DNA from: Nereocystis luetkeana
Lineage: Eukaryota > Sar > Phaeophyceae > Laminariales > Laminariaceae
Length of the DNA stretch: 64,000 nt
Direction: 5' to 3'
NCBI GenBank assembly: GCA_031213475.1
Contig: JARUPZ010000035.1
Span: 3,648,953 to 3,712,952 of the forward strand
Below are positions 1 through 10,716 of the stretch, in pieces (the stretch's first letter is position 1; each line of letters opens with the position of its first letter). Below the pieces are notes generated by a model. The model made no database searches. It was given only the letters and a program-made list of their open reading frames with translations, and was not told where the DNA came from. Made by a program: the position numbers and the translations under genes.

Positions 1-803
1 ACATCGCCCGGCACATATCGCCCCCCCCGCCGCCGCCGCCAATACCGGTAACGCTGAAACCAAACCTGACGCCTCCACTACTGTCGGGTAAGGAGCTTCC
101 CGTGGGGTTGGCGGGAAGAGTAGAATATGTCTTTGCCGGCGGGGTTATGGCGAAGGACGCGGCGGCCACCGCGGCCTCAGCTGCCGCCGTTCGAGCAGAC
201 AAGCGCGCGGCCTCTGTCCGGACTTCTTCCAGCGTTATCTTAGCGTCGAGCGCTTCTTGCCGCGCCCCTCGTACTTCCCACTCTAGGGCGCGCGCATGGC
301 GGACCGCACGGGAGCACTCGGCATCAAGACGCGTCGCTGTCTCCCGTAAAAACGCTGTCACGAACTGCTGTTGCTTGTAGCTGCCACCGTCGCCAAGGCC
401 ACCATCCGTCTTGCCCTCTGGGCGGCGCCTGGCTTGAGCAGCGACGGTGGGCTTTCGCTGGTGGCGGCGCCTTTCGTCTTCCGTGGCAACCCAAGTGCAC
501 CATTGCGCCGCAAGATCGGCAATCGCAGAGACCACTGGCGATACGAACGTGGTCTTCCTTACAACCCCCCCCCCTTCTTCCAAACCCGGGCCGTACAATT
601 GCGAAGGAGGAGCGGCGACGAACAAGCGGTCGGCGCATTCCTTAATCCTCGTGTCGTGTTCCTTGGAAAGCCGTGCCACATCGTCTCGGTACCGCTCGCG
701 AGATGTTTGTAGCTCGGCAGCAAGCGCATGCACCTCAGCACGAGCTGACGCTAGTCTTTGTTGAGCGTCATCGGCTCCGAGCTCCGCATCTCTAAGGGCG
801 CCC
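1..803 (-). CDS. Coiled-coil gene, last visible exon, runs off the left edge
   Basis: Open from the acceptor (GTTTTCAG, next to 803) to base 1, with no stop. It starts with one base that completes the phase-2 codon of the 1967-1023 exon. It encodes helical sequence (ASARAEVHALAAELQTSRER), a linker, and a second helix with RHARALEWEVRGARQEALDAK-type heptads up to an Ala-rich end and a Gly run near base 30. Truncated by the window edge. Confidence 0.78.
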
Positions 804-3800
804 CTGAAAACAAATTGCGCCCAAGAGACCAAGCATTAAGACGGCTCACGGATGGCATGGGCGATCAAAGCGCAGGGCCGTAGTAATTGTAGTAATTGAC
901 ACACAGGCCGTTCGTCGGGTACTCGACAAGTCCTTCCAAACGCAAGCCAACGGTTACGCAAAAATGTCATATTTTCTCCTCCCGGCGTACCAACACGCTC
1001 ACCGGAAACCAATAAAACTCACCGCAGTTGCGATGCTTCCTCTCCTGTCTCTTGCAGTCGAGCACAACTTTCCGCGCGCATTCCACTCAACGCTTCCGCG
1101 GTCTTCCTGAGGTTTTTCTCTAGAGCGCGGTTGCGCCTGGACAGATCAGTTTCAACGACCTCCGCCGCCCTCATCTTCCTCTCCCGTACCTCCATTTCGG
1201 CGGCAAGTCGATCTGCCCGCCTTTCAGCCACCCCCCTGCGGGCCGTTGTGGACGTCAGGTGTACCGCAAGCGCTACGCAGTGTCGCGCTAGCCCTTGTGC
1301 GCCGATGTGGTTGAGAATGCCCAACCCGCCATCGACATCGACAGCGCTTTTCGCATGGGATTCGGAGAAGCCCGTTTGTTCCCTGTGCGTGTCCCGAACT
1401 GATTCCATGTGTGGATCGGCGTTGCCGCCGGGACCATTGCCTTCGTTTTTCGCCGGCGACGGCACAAAGGAAGTAGGGGCGTGAAGCGCCTCGACGGTAG
1501 AGGTCAGGACGCTCACCTGCGCGCTCTTCTCCGCAAGGAGCGAGCTAAGTCGAGCTACCTCGAGGGGAGCGCCGACGTCGCCCCCACCACCTTCCCCCCA
1601 GTCAATAGCCGCGGTGTCTTTAAGCATTGATGCTACCTCGCGTGCGTCAAAACCACCGCCCGAAAAACCTGTTTTTCCTCCATCCATGCCGCCAGTTCTG
1701 CCGTCACAGCACTCGTCTGCACCCGTGAGACGAGCCTGCCACAACCAGTATCCCGATTGAATCTGCCTGCGGAGGTCCTTGGTATTTGTGCGTAAGGCCT
1801 CGATCTCGCTGGACGCTAGGACCAGTTTCCGACGCAGCGTGGCCGCGTCGGCGTCATGATGGCCTCCGCTTGCTGGGTGGACGAGGGAGTGGCACCGGAG
1901 TTCGTCCGTCGCGTCACGCTGACAGGCATCAGCACGTCGACGCTCGTTCAGCACGTCCTGCCGTAAGCTGTCATGGGGCAAATTTAGGCGCGATGAACCC
2001 AGCAGAGGAGTCAGAGAAGAGATGCCGTAAAGGCTAAGTGCAGAGGGTTAAAATACTCTAGCTCACACACACAGAGACGGGCAGATAGGGTTGCCACATA
2101 ACTTGGTTACCGACCTCAGGCTGTTGTGGTCAGCGTGCGGTTGATCCGCGGCAGCCTTTGTTTGCGTAGTAGTACTTGATGCAGGACAGCGCCGTAAGCC
2201 GAGGGGCCGCTGTGCTACTGGACGATACGGCCGGCGTTATCGTCCGCAGACACGGTATCAGGTGCATGTGGGCTGTTTTAGTGTTTTCATAGTCTCCGGT
2301 AGAAAATAAGACTTTTGCAAGAACGCCACCACATTGACCTTACACGAGCACCACTACAACAAAAGACAAAAAGACGGCATCGTCAAACACAACGCCAATC
2401 AGGGATAAGACTTTTACAAGAACGCCACCACATTGACCTTACACGAGCACCGCTACAACAAAAGACGAAAAGACGGCATCGTCAAACACAACGCAAATCA
2501 GGTGCACGAACTAACCTCTCCACTTCCTCCTCGAGAGCTCGCCGGCGCCCCGCTTCCATCGCTACCGCCGCTTCCTGTACCCCCGTCTCGGCCCACTCGT
2601 CAACGTGCTCTTCACACCTCTCTTCCTCTGATATGGTTCCATCCACACGACGGGTGACGGTGTCGGGGAAGACATCGACGGAATGGCCACAGGCTAAGCG
2701 AGCCAAGCGGGCATACCGCGTGCGTATACCGCGAACTTTCGCCTCCAGACCCTGCGGCGGTATTTCCGTATACGGCGAGATCATAGAGTCAGCCAAAGCA
2801 GCGCTGTAAGCACCACGCTTGGAAACACACACATACACACACTCAAAACCATCGCGTTTAATATGCAAAGTACGTTTGATATTTAGTTTTTTTCAACCGC
2901 AGACCTAGGTATGCGTACCAAACTACTCATCGTCATGGACAACACGAGAACCATTCCATGAGAAAATGACACCAAAAACTTCAGCAGTCCTTCTTTAGGT
3001 CACCATGCCGGAACGTTGACGAGTTCTTCCCTGCGCAACCTGCTCACCTCAACACGATGGGTCTGTCTGACCAGCGTGCCGGCAAAGTGGTCGATCAAAG
3101 TCGACGCGCTCACGCCTCCGGAGACGCCTCGAAGTGTTTGTTGGACTGCGACCTTGTCTATCTCGCCCTGGAGGTCTTCCGCTCTCGACAAGGCCGCGGC
3201 CGAACGCATTTTCTCGTCTTCCTGGGGTGGTGGGAGCGACAGATGTTGTATCCCTCAGTGTTAAGAAATACCTCGTAGGCTGCAGCAGCCTATTGTCGTG
3301 ATGGAAATCTAGCACAAGCCTGTTTTACCACCTGCCAAGGATGTACTAACACGATACCCGAACACTCAGCAACAAGGCGTATACGGTGAAAACGGCCGTT
3401 TATGAAAAAAAGAAGAGGTACCAGATGCCTCAGTAGTGTAGTGTTTCTCTCAAGTTATATGCATGGGTACGTGATGAAAACAGGATTTCCTACGTGCAGT
3501 ATTCAGAGGTTCACCGAGGCAGACAAAACACTAAGTAATTGCTATCAAGCGTGTGGCTCGTCAGAGTCCTTGCGCCCATCATGCCCAAAGGTCAAACAAA
3601 CAAAACCGCCACAAACGGGCGGACCGAAACGCTGACAGTGTGTGAGCATTGAGCTACGCAGCGTTGAGCTCACCAACAGTTGCGCGTGCAACTTCGAATC
3701 GCCCTCCGCCCGAATCACAGCCAGCTTCAACGCCGATATTTCCTCGCGAGCAGTCGCGAGCGCGGCTCCCACAGCGGCACCCACGCTGAGCGCCGCCACC

Positions 3801-6800
3801 TGTTTCTCCAGCTCGGCCACGCGCGTGTTTTCGGCCAATTTCTGCGCTTTCAGGGAGGACTCTGCCGTCACCCTCCGCCTCTTATCTTCCGTATCACGCT
3901 GCTCCTCCTCGCGCGCCTTGGCTCTAGCATCCACGTCCGCTTTCAACACTCTCTGGCGTAAGGCCACTATCTCCAGTCCCTGCTCCCCCAGCAGCCTGCG
4001 GAGGTCCCTTGTCTCATTTTTCCCGTCCACTCCACCGCGCCCGTCCCCGTTGCGTGACGCAGAATCTTCTCCTTCCCGTGCTTTTAGGTGTCCGCCTCGT
4101 CTTTTAACAGCTGCGGCGAGATGCAGCCACCACTCCTGAGCGCCGATAAAATCTTCTAGACGCTTCTCAGTGCCGCGTGTGGTGCCACCCAGCTGTCGCT
4201 CCCCCGCGCTAGCATCCTTCAAAACCTTTGACTCTCCTTCTCCTTCTCTGCTAGACCGCGCTGCTGGCTTGGTGCCTGACTCGTGGTTGCTATCGTTAGC
4301 GAGGGTTTGCATGTTGCTTGGCGTACTGTGACCGTCCTCCAACTTTCGGAGACGCTCTTCCCGGTCCAAGACGGTGCGGCGGGCAGTATCCTGGAGGCGT
4401 TCGAGGGTCTCGACCCTCTCCCCTAGCCTCGCCTCTCGCTCTTGGGAGTATTCAAGCTCGCGCTGGTGGCATGCCGAAGCTTTTCCCAGCGCTGAGTCTT
4501 TCTGGGCCATAGCAGCTGCTTGCGAGGAGAGTGCTGACTACACAGACGTTCGTCGAGAGGACGGAGGAGATGGCACGCCGGGGGGGTTGAGAGCGTCGGC
4601 AAGACAGGACGCAATACACAACGTCAGGCGCAAGGTCAGAGTAAAAGTACCACCAGGATTTCTGGGCTGGGTCATCAGGGGCGTGCTCTGATGACTGCTC
4701 CGTGAGCTTCCAAGCAAACAAGAGGTGCACGTCTCCACCGGGCATAGCATGCTGAGCGCCTAGAGGTACTGTAGATGGGGGCGTGTAGACACTCGCAGGC
4801 ATCGCCACTAGCAGCGCACAACAGGTATCCTGCTCGTACTGATTCGCGGGGGCTTAGTGGGCACACGTGTCAGCTCGAGGGGGAATTTTGTTCTCCGCCA
4901 CCATGCAGAGCTACTGTAGTTAAACGCCTGCGAGCGCTGTGGAGAGGAAAGGTAAAATTTATCAGCTGCCCCCATCAGCAGCTTATGGGAGTTATTCTGC
5001 ATGCGGTGGATATAGGAGGTTGGGCACGCGAGTTAAACCTCAGCGGACCAGCTCGTGCAGGATACCTGCCATGCGCAGCTGAAGATGGTACCTGATAGTG
5101 TCAACACGCTCCTGCCACAGTTCCTGCAGATGCCCATCAAGCTTTACTCGGTGGAGGAGATCAAACTCCCGCGAATCAGCGCGTTCAGGGCTATATATAT
5201 ATGGGTTTCAGTGGCGGAACCTACGATTGTCGAGTTGCCTCCCCCACAGTGTCCGCAGCTGTTCACCAAGTCGCGTGCGGTGGCGGAGACGCCGCAGATA
5301 ACGTCGCCAGCAGTGCATAAGAGCTATCCTGCACGCGCCGGCTAGCGGGGATTTGGTCCACGCCACCACGTACAGCTACTTAAACGCCTGCGGGCACTAT
5401 AGAGCGTGGGCGTCGACACTATCAGTCCACTCCAGCGTATGCGAGTAATTGAGCATACGCTCGCTATCGGAGTAGTTATTCACGCGCTAGTCGCGGGGGC
5501 TTGGCCAGCGAACTAAACCATAGCGAAGCAGAGGGTGTTGCATAGGTGCTACGAGTATACGCCGACATTGGAGGTACTTGCTCGTGCCCGCACACCCTCT
5601 TCCACAGTGCCTGCGGATGCCCGGCAAGCTACGTGCGGTGACGGAAACATCTCCACCGTACGCAACTTGCTGAGCACCAGCAGGCACTATTGAGGGGTCG
5701 CGCTAACACTAGCAAGTGCCGCCAAAGTCAGAGTCCAGCAGCTATCCTGCACCCGTTGGTTTGCTGGGGATTCGTGCGACGGCCAACCCTCCGCGAACCA
5801 GCGCATGCAGAAGTACTGCCATACGCTGCTAGATGGTAGCTGATAGGTTTGAAATGCACGCTGCAAAGAGCTCGCAGGCGTTCAGCTAGTTGTCCGTGTC
5901 GACACTCTGATATCGGCTAATATCAGAGTCTGTAAGTAGTCCTGCATTCGCTAGTCGGTATCGAACTAAATATGCACGCGCTGGTTCGTGGGGAGTCGGC
6001 CGGCGTACTAAAAACCACAGCGAACTAGAGGGTGCAGGATAGCTGATATGCGCTGATATTGATGGTACTTGGCAGTGTCCACACACGTCCTCCACAGAGC
6101 CTGCGGATGTCCAACATGTTCGTTTATAAATGTCCTCTTTTTCTGCCGTGGGTAGACAAAGCGAAATCAAGTGGAGAGAGCCACGATAAAGATCACTCGA
6201 CCAGAGAGTCGAAAGTGGAGTGTACCACTTGAGCAAAAGAACTCACGACTAGGGAGGGGGACAATATGAAGGAAAAACCAGGTGCTGATTAGGAGCTTAA
6301 TCAACCCCGGAGGTTGTTATCGGTGGGAGGCCGTCTCGAGCCCAAAGGTACTTCTTTTGGTCGTTTAAAAAGGTGAAACCACTAAGCTACTCAGTCAGCG
6401 CTGACTGAGTACGTCAGTGGTTTCACCTTTAGAAGCAAACACAACAAGCTACCAGGTATGTACGATGGTAGAAACATATCCTCCACTGCACGCAACTTGC
6501 TGAACGCCTGAAGGCACTGTGGAGAGGAGAGGGCGTGTGAACACTAGCAAGTACCGCCAAAGTCAGCCCACAGTAGTTATCCTGCACGCGCAGGTTGGCT
6601 GGGGATGCACGAACCAGTGCGTGCAGAAGCACTCCCATACGTTGCTAGGTGGTAGCTGATAGTATCGACACGCTTCAAAGAGCTCGCAGGTGTTTAGCTA
6701 GCTGTGCGGGTCAACATTATGATATTGGGTAACACCAGCGATTGCAAGTAATCCTCCATACGCTGGTTCGTATCGCAGTAAATAAGCACGCGCTGGTTCG

Positions 6801-9800
6801 CAGGGAATCGGTCGGCGTCATAAATCATAACGAACCAGAGGATGCAGGATAACTGATATACGCTGATATTGTCGGTACATGGTAGCGTTGACACGCCTCC
6901 TCCGCAGTGCCTGCGGATGTCCAACAAGCTACGGGCGATGGCGGAGACTTTTCCGCCACTGTACGCAACTTGCTGAACACCTGCAGGCACTGTGAAGGGG
7001 GTGTGCTGCCACTATTATAGTAAGTGCAGCCAAAATCAGCCCACAGGAGCTATCCTGCACGCTCTGGTTCGCGGGGGTTTGGTCGGCGTACTAACCCCGC
7101 GCAGTTTACCTATAATTACTGCGCTTCCCCCCCCCCCCCCCCCCCCCCCCCCCACTCGCCACCCGGGTAGGTCCATAAAAGAGACGGTCCCAGGTACCGA
7201 CTGCATACCTCGAGCCTGGCTACTTTCGCACGAAGGTCGTCCACTGCCGCCGGCGGCTCCCTCCATTCCCCTTGGATTCCTTGTCGCGAATACGCGTCCC
7301 CCGTCCGGGCTACCTCCGCTGGCTCACGCGGAGAATCATATGTCATGGAGAAGTCAGCACCCGCGGTTGGGGGCTGGACCGAAGAGGATTCGTCCACGCT
7401 CGCCTCTGCGAAATCTAGATCATCCCCACCGGCCACAACAGGGCGGGCGCTTTGCGCATACCTTAATCGTTTCACCTGCGAGGACAAGATGGGGACATTT
7501 TATCGGGGGTTTCCGGTTACGGAGTGTCGAACTGCTGTGGTTATGGCGGCAGTGTCTTCATTTTACAATGTAGCGGTATGCTGTCGGTTGGCAGCCCATC
7601 TGACTCACCTCTTCCAGCAAAATATCGATTTGGCCTTCCCGCTCTTGCACGCATTGCTCTAGCCTAACCACCGCAGAGTGATCGTCTTCCCCGTCATCGT
7701 CGCCTCTCCCATCGCCGCCTTTCTCACCCCCGCCACGCCCCCCCCCCCGACCTCTACCCCCATCCCCACCTCCATTCCCGCCGTTGCCTCCCCCCATCGC
7801 CAATCTCGCGTCTACTTTCAGTCTCCGCCTGGCAGCGGCCTCGCCCAGCGCGCGGATCTTGGCATCCTTTCTGCGAAGGAGCACCAGTGCCCGCCTTGTT
7901 TTTTCTTCAAACGCCTCGCGTTCTCTCCACACCGCGAGGTCGGCGAGCCGAGCGACGCTTGGGGAGGCCGCGCGGAGTTCGGAGACCAACGCCTAAGGAC
8001 ACAAAGGGACGCCGGTGGTGCGATGCGCACATAGACGGGGGCTACCGCATCAGCTTATGTCTGCGACGCCAGTTCCGAACCAGACGCTCAGCACCCATGA
8101 AGGGTAGAAACGCAAAAGACAATGCCTGATACTGGAATGCTGTATACGTGTTACTTCGAAGTATATTATATCAGCCGCCGGGGCGCCCAACGTTCGGAAG
8201 CAGGTGAGCAGCAACGAGACAATATATCTAGATCCTACTCGTCGTTCTTGTAAGCAAGGGCTACACACTAGCAAAGGTCGCGAAGCAAAAACAATTTTGT
8301 TCTGAACAGAAACATTGGTGTGCTTGCCTACGTGCATACATGTTACCTGGTATATAGTAGTAGACGACTAAGGCGCCGCTCAGAGCCAACAACACAATGG
8401 TTGAGGGCAGAACCCGTCAACATTTCACACTCCGCGCACCATAAATGAATACTGGTAGGAAACAGGTACCAGATATACGCAATTCGATGGGAGACGACGA
8501 GAGAAGAAAGGGCTGAAGTGTTCTCGCGATAAAAATACAAGGCAAGAACTGTAATGGGCAGAAGGGACAATAGCCTCTTTTTGTGACCCAGGATCTGAGT
8601 AACGACTATTACTATTAATAGTAGTGAGGACTATTATTATTCATGATAGTAAGGAGAGAGACAGGAAGGGTGGAAATAATAAATGGAACGGAAAAATGAA
8701 GATAATAACATACTGCACCCCGATCGGAGTTGGTGCCATCCACAAGTCCGGACACAGGAGTAGCAGCAGCCGCACGTAGCCGCATCAGTGGCAGAGCACT
8801 TCGTTACTGCGGTCTGGATGAGAGATCAGTTCAGCTCAGTAGTTTTATGTGTGTTCGTTTCTGAACGGTAAGGCCTATGCCAATGGAAACGCGAAGTTCA
8901 GAAAAAAAAAAAATCAAACATATTGCTTTCAAAGAACAGCCGAATATTTTCCTCGTGCCGCCGCTGTGGGAAAAAAAGAGAAAAAATGTTTGATTTTTTC
9001 TTTTTTTCCCCCCCAACGGCTGCAGGCGGCGCAATTTGTTTTTTCTGATTGCAAATTGTCAACACGCTGATAGAAATCAGCTCGTGCGACGATCGACGCT
9101 CGATCTCAACACAGATGCAGCCCACGGCCAACCCGCTCGGTGTCCGGCAAGGCCAACGAATATAGATGACGGTCTCGAAGATATCGGGCGGGTCCATGGT
9201 CTAGCGGGCGAGAGCTTGCCGGCGGCGTCCTACGGTATCCTCCCAAACCTGAAAAAAAGCCTATTTTTTGCCATTCGAGACGGATGGAGAAGCTTTGTCT
9301 TCTGTTTTGTGGACGCCAGCGGCCAATTGTTTTTCATCATACGCCTCGTCAGCTCCCGCCACATGACACCGGCCATGGTGTGAAGACGGTGACCCTGGGG
9401 TGGGTCGGAGCCCCTAACGAGCGCACTCCGTTCAGAATTCATGACGCAGTCGTTGGTTTTGTCGACCGATGTCTGTCAAGGACTCGGAATTTCGCCGCTT
9501 TGAACCAAAGATCGGCCTGAGTTTTTCTCAAGCCGATGTCCCAACATCGGGCCTAGATTTGCTTTTTTCGGGCTTTTCCAAAAGTTTGGACCATTTTTTT
9601 TTGTAAACGTGCCCATAGGAAGCGTGTTCTAAAACATTCTGGAGGGTATCTTTGAAATTCAAACTTTTCATTGATACTTCGCTTTCCCATTGGCCTAGGT
9701 CTAAGCTCTTAATTTGATGGTATTGGCACATCTTTACATTTGGAAATGCAATACTCTACAACAACAGCAGTGTCATCATGTTGTAACAACAGCAGTGTCG

Positions 9801-10716
9801 GGATGTTGTACAGTGTACAGGTTGCGGTTGTCCTCGCATGCACTCATCGCCAAAAAATCTAGTCCTTGGTCACAGGTCAGGCTCCAAAAAACTCTGGAGT
9901 GGAAAGAGACCTCCGGAAAATAAATACATGAAATAATATAAAGCCTGGTACAAAACAGGTACAATATGTGCACTCCTCGAAACGGAATGAGGGAAGGACG
10001 AAGATCTTAACTAATGTACGGAGGGGAACAATGAGAGGCCGAGCGGACTGTTCGGATCCCTACTCTGATAAAATATCGGCTAATATGAAAAAAACAGCAT
10101 TAATAATTTAGCATGATACTCGAGCAAGTTGTGTGAAACCCGTAGCTTGATCAAGCCCCGTATATCTTCGGCATCAAAGTGGCCAAAAATGTCGAACTAA
10201 TCTGGCGCAAGTACACGTGCTCTCAAAGAAAGGCACGAGATGGTCTCTTACTCTCGCACCTGTCGATAACATCCGGTTGGCCAATCGAAGCGTCTCATGA
10301 GATACACGAGAGATAAAACACCAAAGGTCACGTGCTATGCACGGGTTGGACGTCACAGCAGCAGTGGCTCACGCATCAAGAGAGTTCCTGCTGGTTTTGA
10401 CACACAGCTATCTCGTGTATGCGTGCGTGTTTTATCGTCACCGCGAATCATGCTATCGTCGAACCGTCATACTGTATATACTTCGTATCTATCTACTAGT
10501 CAACGACATCAAGCACACCCAGCCTGGTGTCCGTACGCTTGTCCTGACAAACAGACCAGCATATCATAATCAACGAAACCCACCTACCTCTAGCCGCGCA
10601 ATCTCCCACTTGAGCGACCCGACCACCCCTTCCTCGGCCTTATCGGCATCTTCGCCACTCAGAGCCGCAGCCGTGGGAACAGTAGTAGTAGCAGATGAGC
10701 GTCCCGGGCGCGATGC
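1..10716 (-). CDS. Large coiled-coil protein, function unknown; partial gene, 8 exons
   Basis: Eight minus-strand open segments join with GT-AG sites and agreeing phases: 10716-10588, 7992-7609, 7475-7209, 4537-3674, 3221-3004, 2803-2516, 1967-1023 and 803 to beyond base 1 (phases 0,0,0,0,2,2,2). The joined frame has no stop and encodes about 1300 residues. Composition is rich in E, R, K, A, L and Q, with long heptad-like stretches (such as LEWEVRGARQEALDAK and RVAELEKQVAALS) broken by Gly- or Pro-rich linkers. No catalytic motif was recognised. Long coiled-coil proteins of this kind are usually structural or scaffolding (centrosome, cilium, Golgi, chromosome), but nothing here chooses among these. 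The initiator exon was not found: an in-frame stop lies just before the acceptor of the 10716 exon. The 3' end lies outside the window. The gene is divergent to the BAR-SH3 gene. Confidence 0.8.
1023..1967 (-). CDS. Coiled-coil gene, long exon
   Basis: 945 nt, phase 2 at both ends; acceptor ATGACAG, donor CTGCG|GTGAGT. It begins LRQDVLNERRRADAC, has a Gly-rich insert around its middle, and ends in a long Arg/Glu/Ala helix (RADRLAAEMEVRERKMRAAE). It joins the last exon in frame. Confidence 0.82.
2307..2504. repeat. 99-bp tandem duplication
   Basis: TAAGACTTTTGCAAGAACGC at 2307 is repeated at 2406 with few differences. It lies inside an intron of the coiled-coil gene, ending 11 bp from the donor next to 2516. 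A plus-strand ORF across it is an artefact of the repeat. Confidence 0.85.
2516..2803 (-). CDS. Coiled-coil gene exon
   Basis: 288 nt, phase 2 at both ends; acceptor GCTTACAG, donor GAGAG|GTTAGT. The second half is acidic and helical (ISEEERCEEHVDEWAETG, then RRRALEEEVE). The downstream intron carries a 99-bp tandem duplication ending close to this donor. Confidence 0.8.
3004..3221 (-). CDS. Coiled-coil gene exon
   Basis: 218 nt, phase 0 in and phase 2 out; acceptor CACCCCAG, donor CATG|GTGACC. It encodes EDEKMRSAAALSRAEDLQGE and then a less helical stretch. Phase 2 is completed by one base of the exon at 2803. Confidence 0.8.
3674..4537 (-). CDS. Coiled-coil gene, long heptad exon
   Basis: 288 codons, phase 0 at both ends. 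The acceptor taken is CTGTGTAG at 4538-4539, the only nearby AG that keeps phase 0 with the upstream exon; an AG closer to the first in-frame Met would break the frame. The donor is CTGTTG|GTGAGC. Contains RQRVLKADVDARAKAREEEQ and RVAELEKQVAALS, strong coiled-coil sequence, plus a small WW-containing patch (AQEWWLHLAAAV). Confidence 0.82.
4700..7110. repeat. Diverged tandem repeats filling a coiled-coil gene intron
   Basis: Recurring blocks include GCCTGCGGATG (5611, 6101, 6911), CGCAACTTGCTGA (5661, 6491, 6965) and ATCCTGCACGC. The block 5815-6115 matches 6639-6922 over its full length, so the unit is about 820 bp. Non-coding on both strands. Confidence 0.65.
6368..6430. repeat. Perfect nested hairpin
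   Basis: AAGGTGAAACCACT and AGTGGTTTCACCTT flank the inner palindrome ACTCAGTCAGCGCTGACTGAGT. Lies in the 2.7-kb intron of the coiled-coil gene, between diverged tandem units. Confidence 0.7.
7127..7153. repeat. Poly-C tract
   Basis: 27 C in a row on the plus strand, 55 bp inside the intron from the donor at 7209 (poly-G in the pre-mRNA). Similar C/G runs occur at 22160-22182, 20450-20471, 25443-25460 and 31077-31098. Confidence 0.9.
7209..7475 (-). CDS. Coiled-coil gene exon
   Basis: 89 codons, phase 0 at both ends; acceptor CCTCGCAG, donor CTCGAG|GTATGC. The middle is rich in Ser/Pro/Glu and probably disordered. The end returns to helix (AAVDDLRAKVARLE). Only a 133-bp intron separates it from the previous exon. 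Confidence 0.8.
7609..7992 (-). CDS. Coiled-coil gene exon with Gly-rich linker
   Basis: 128 codons, phase 0 at both ends; acceptor GTCCTTAG, donor GAAGAG|GTGAGT. Charged helix-forming sequence (WREREAFEEKTRRALVLLRR) is followed by a Gly/Arg/Asp low-complexity linker of about 45 residues, then a second helical part ending QIDILLEE. The linker gives a C-rich run on the plus strand near 7741. Confidence 0.8.
8879..9694 (+). mobile_element. Element with CCAATGG terminal inverted repeats, copy 1
   Basis: Begins GCCAATGGAAACGCGAAGT and ends with the inverted form ACTTCGCTTTCCCATTGGC. 816 bp, non-coding. It lies in an intron of the coiled-coil gene. Copy 2 at 43448-44581 is the same element with a SINE inserted. 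Confidence 0.75.
10588..10716 (-). CDS. Coiled-coil gene, most upstream exon recognised
   Basis: 43 codons, phase 0 at both ends. The acceptor reads ACCCTTAG (minus strand) and the donor is GAG|GTAGGT. A Thr/Ala-rich start leads into LKWEIARLE, a heptad stretch that joins in frame to the exon at 7992. The codon before the acceptor is a stop, so there must be at least one further exon upstream. Confidence 0.65.

Noticed and set aside
2315..2809. 164-aa plus-strand ORF
   Set aside because: Covers a 99-bp tandem duplication and the antisense of a well-supported minus-strand exon.
3642..4139. 165-aa Ser/Ala-rich plus-strand ORF
   Set aside because: Antisense shadow of the coiled-coil exon 3674-4537, whose splice sites and phase fit neighbours.
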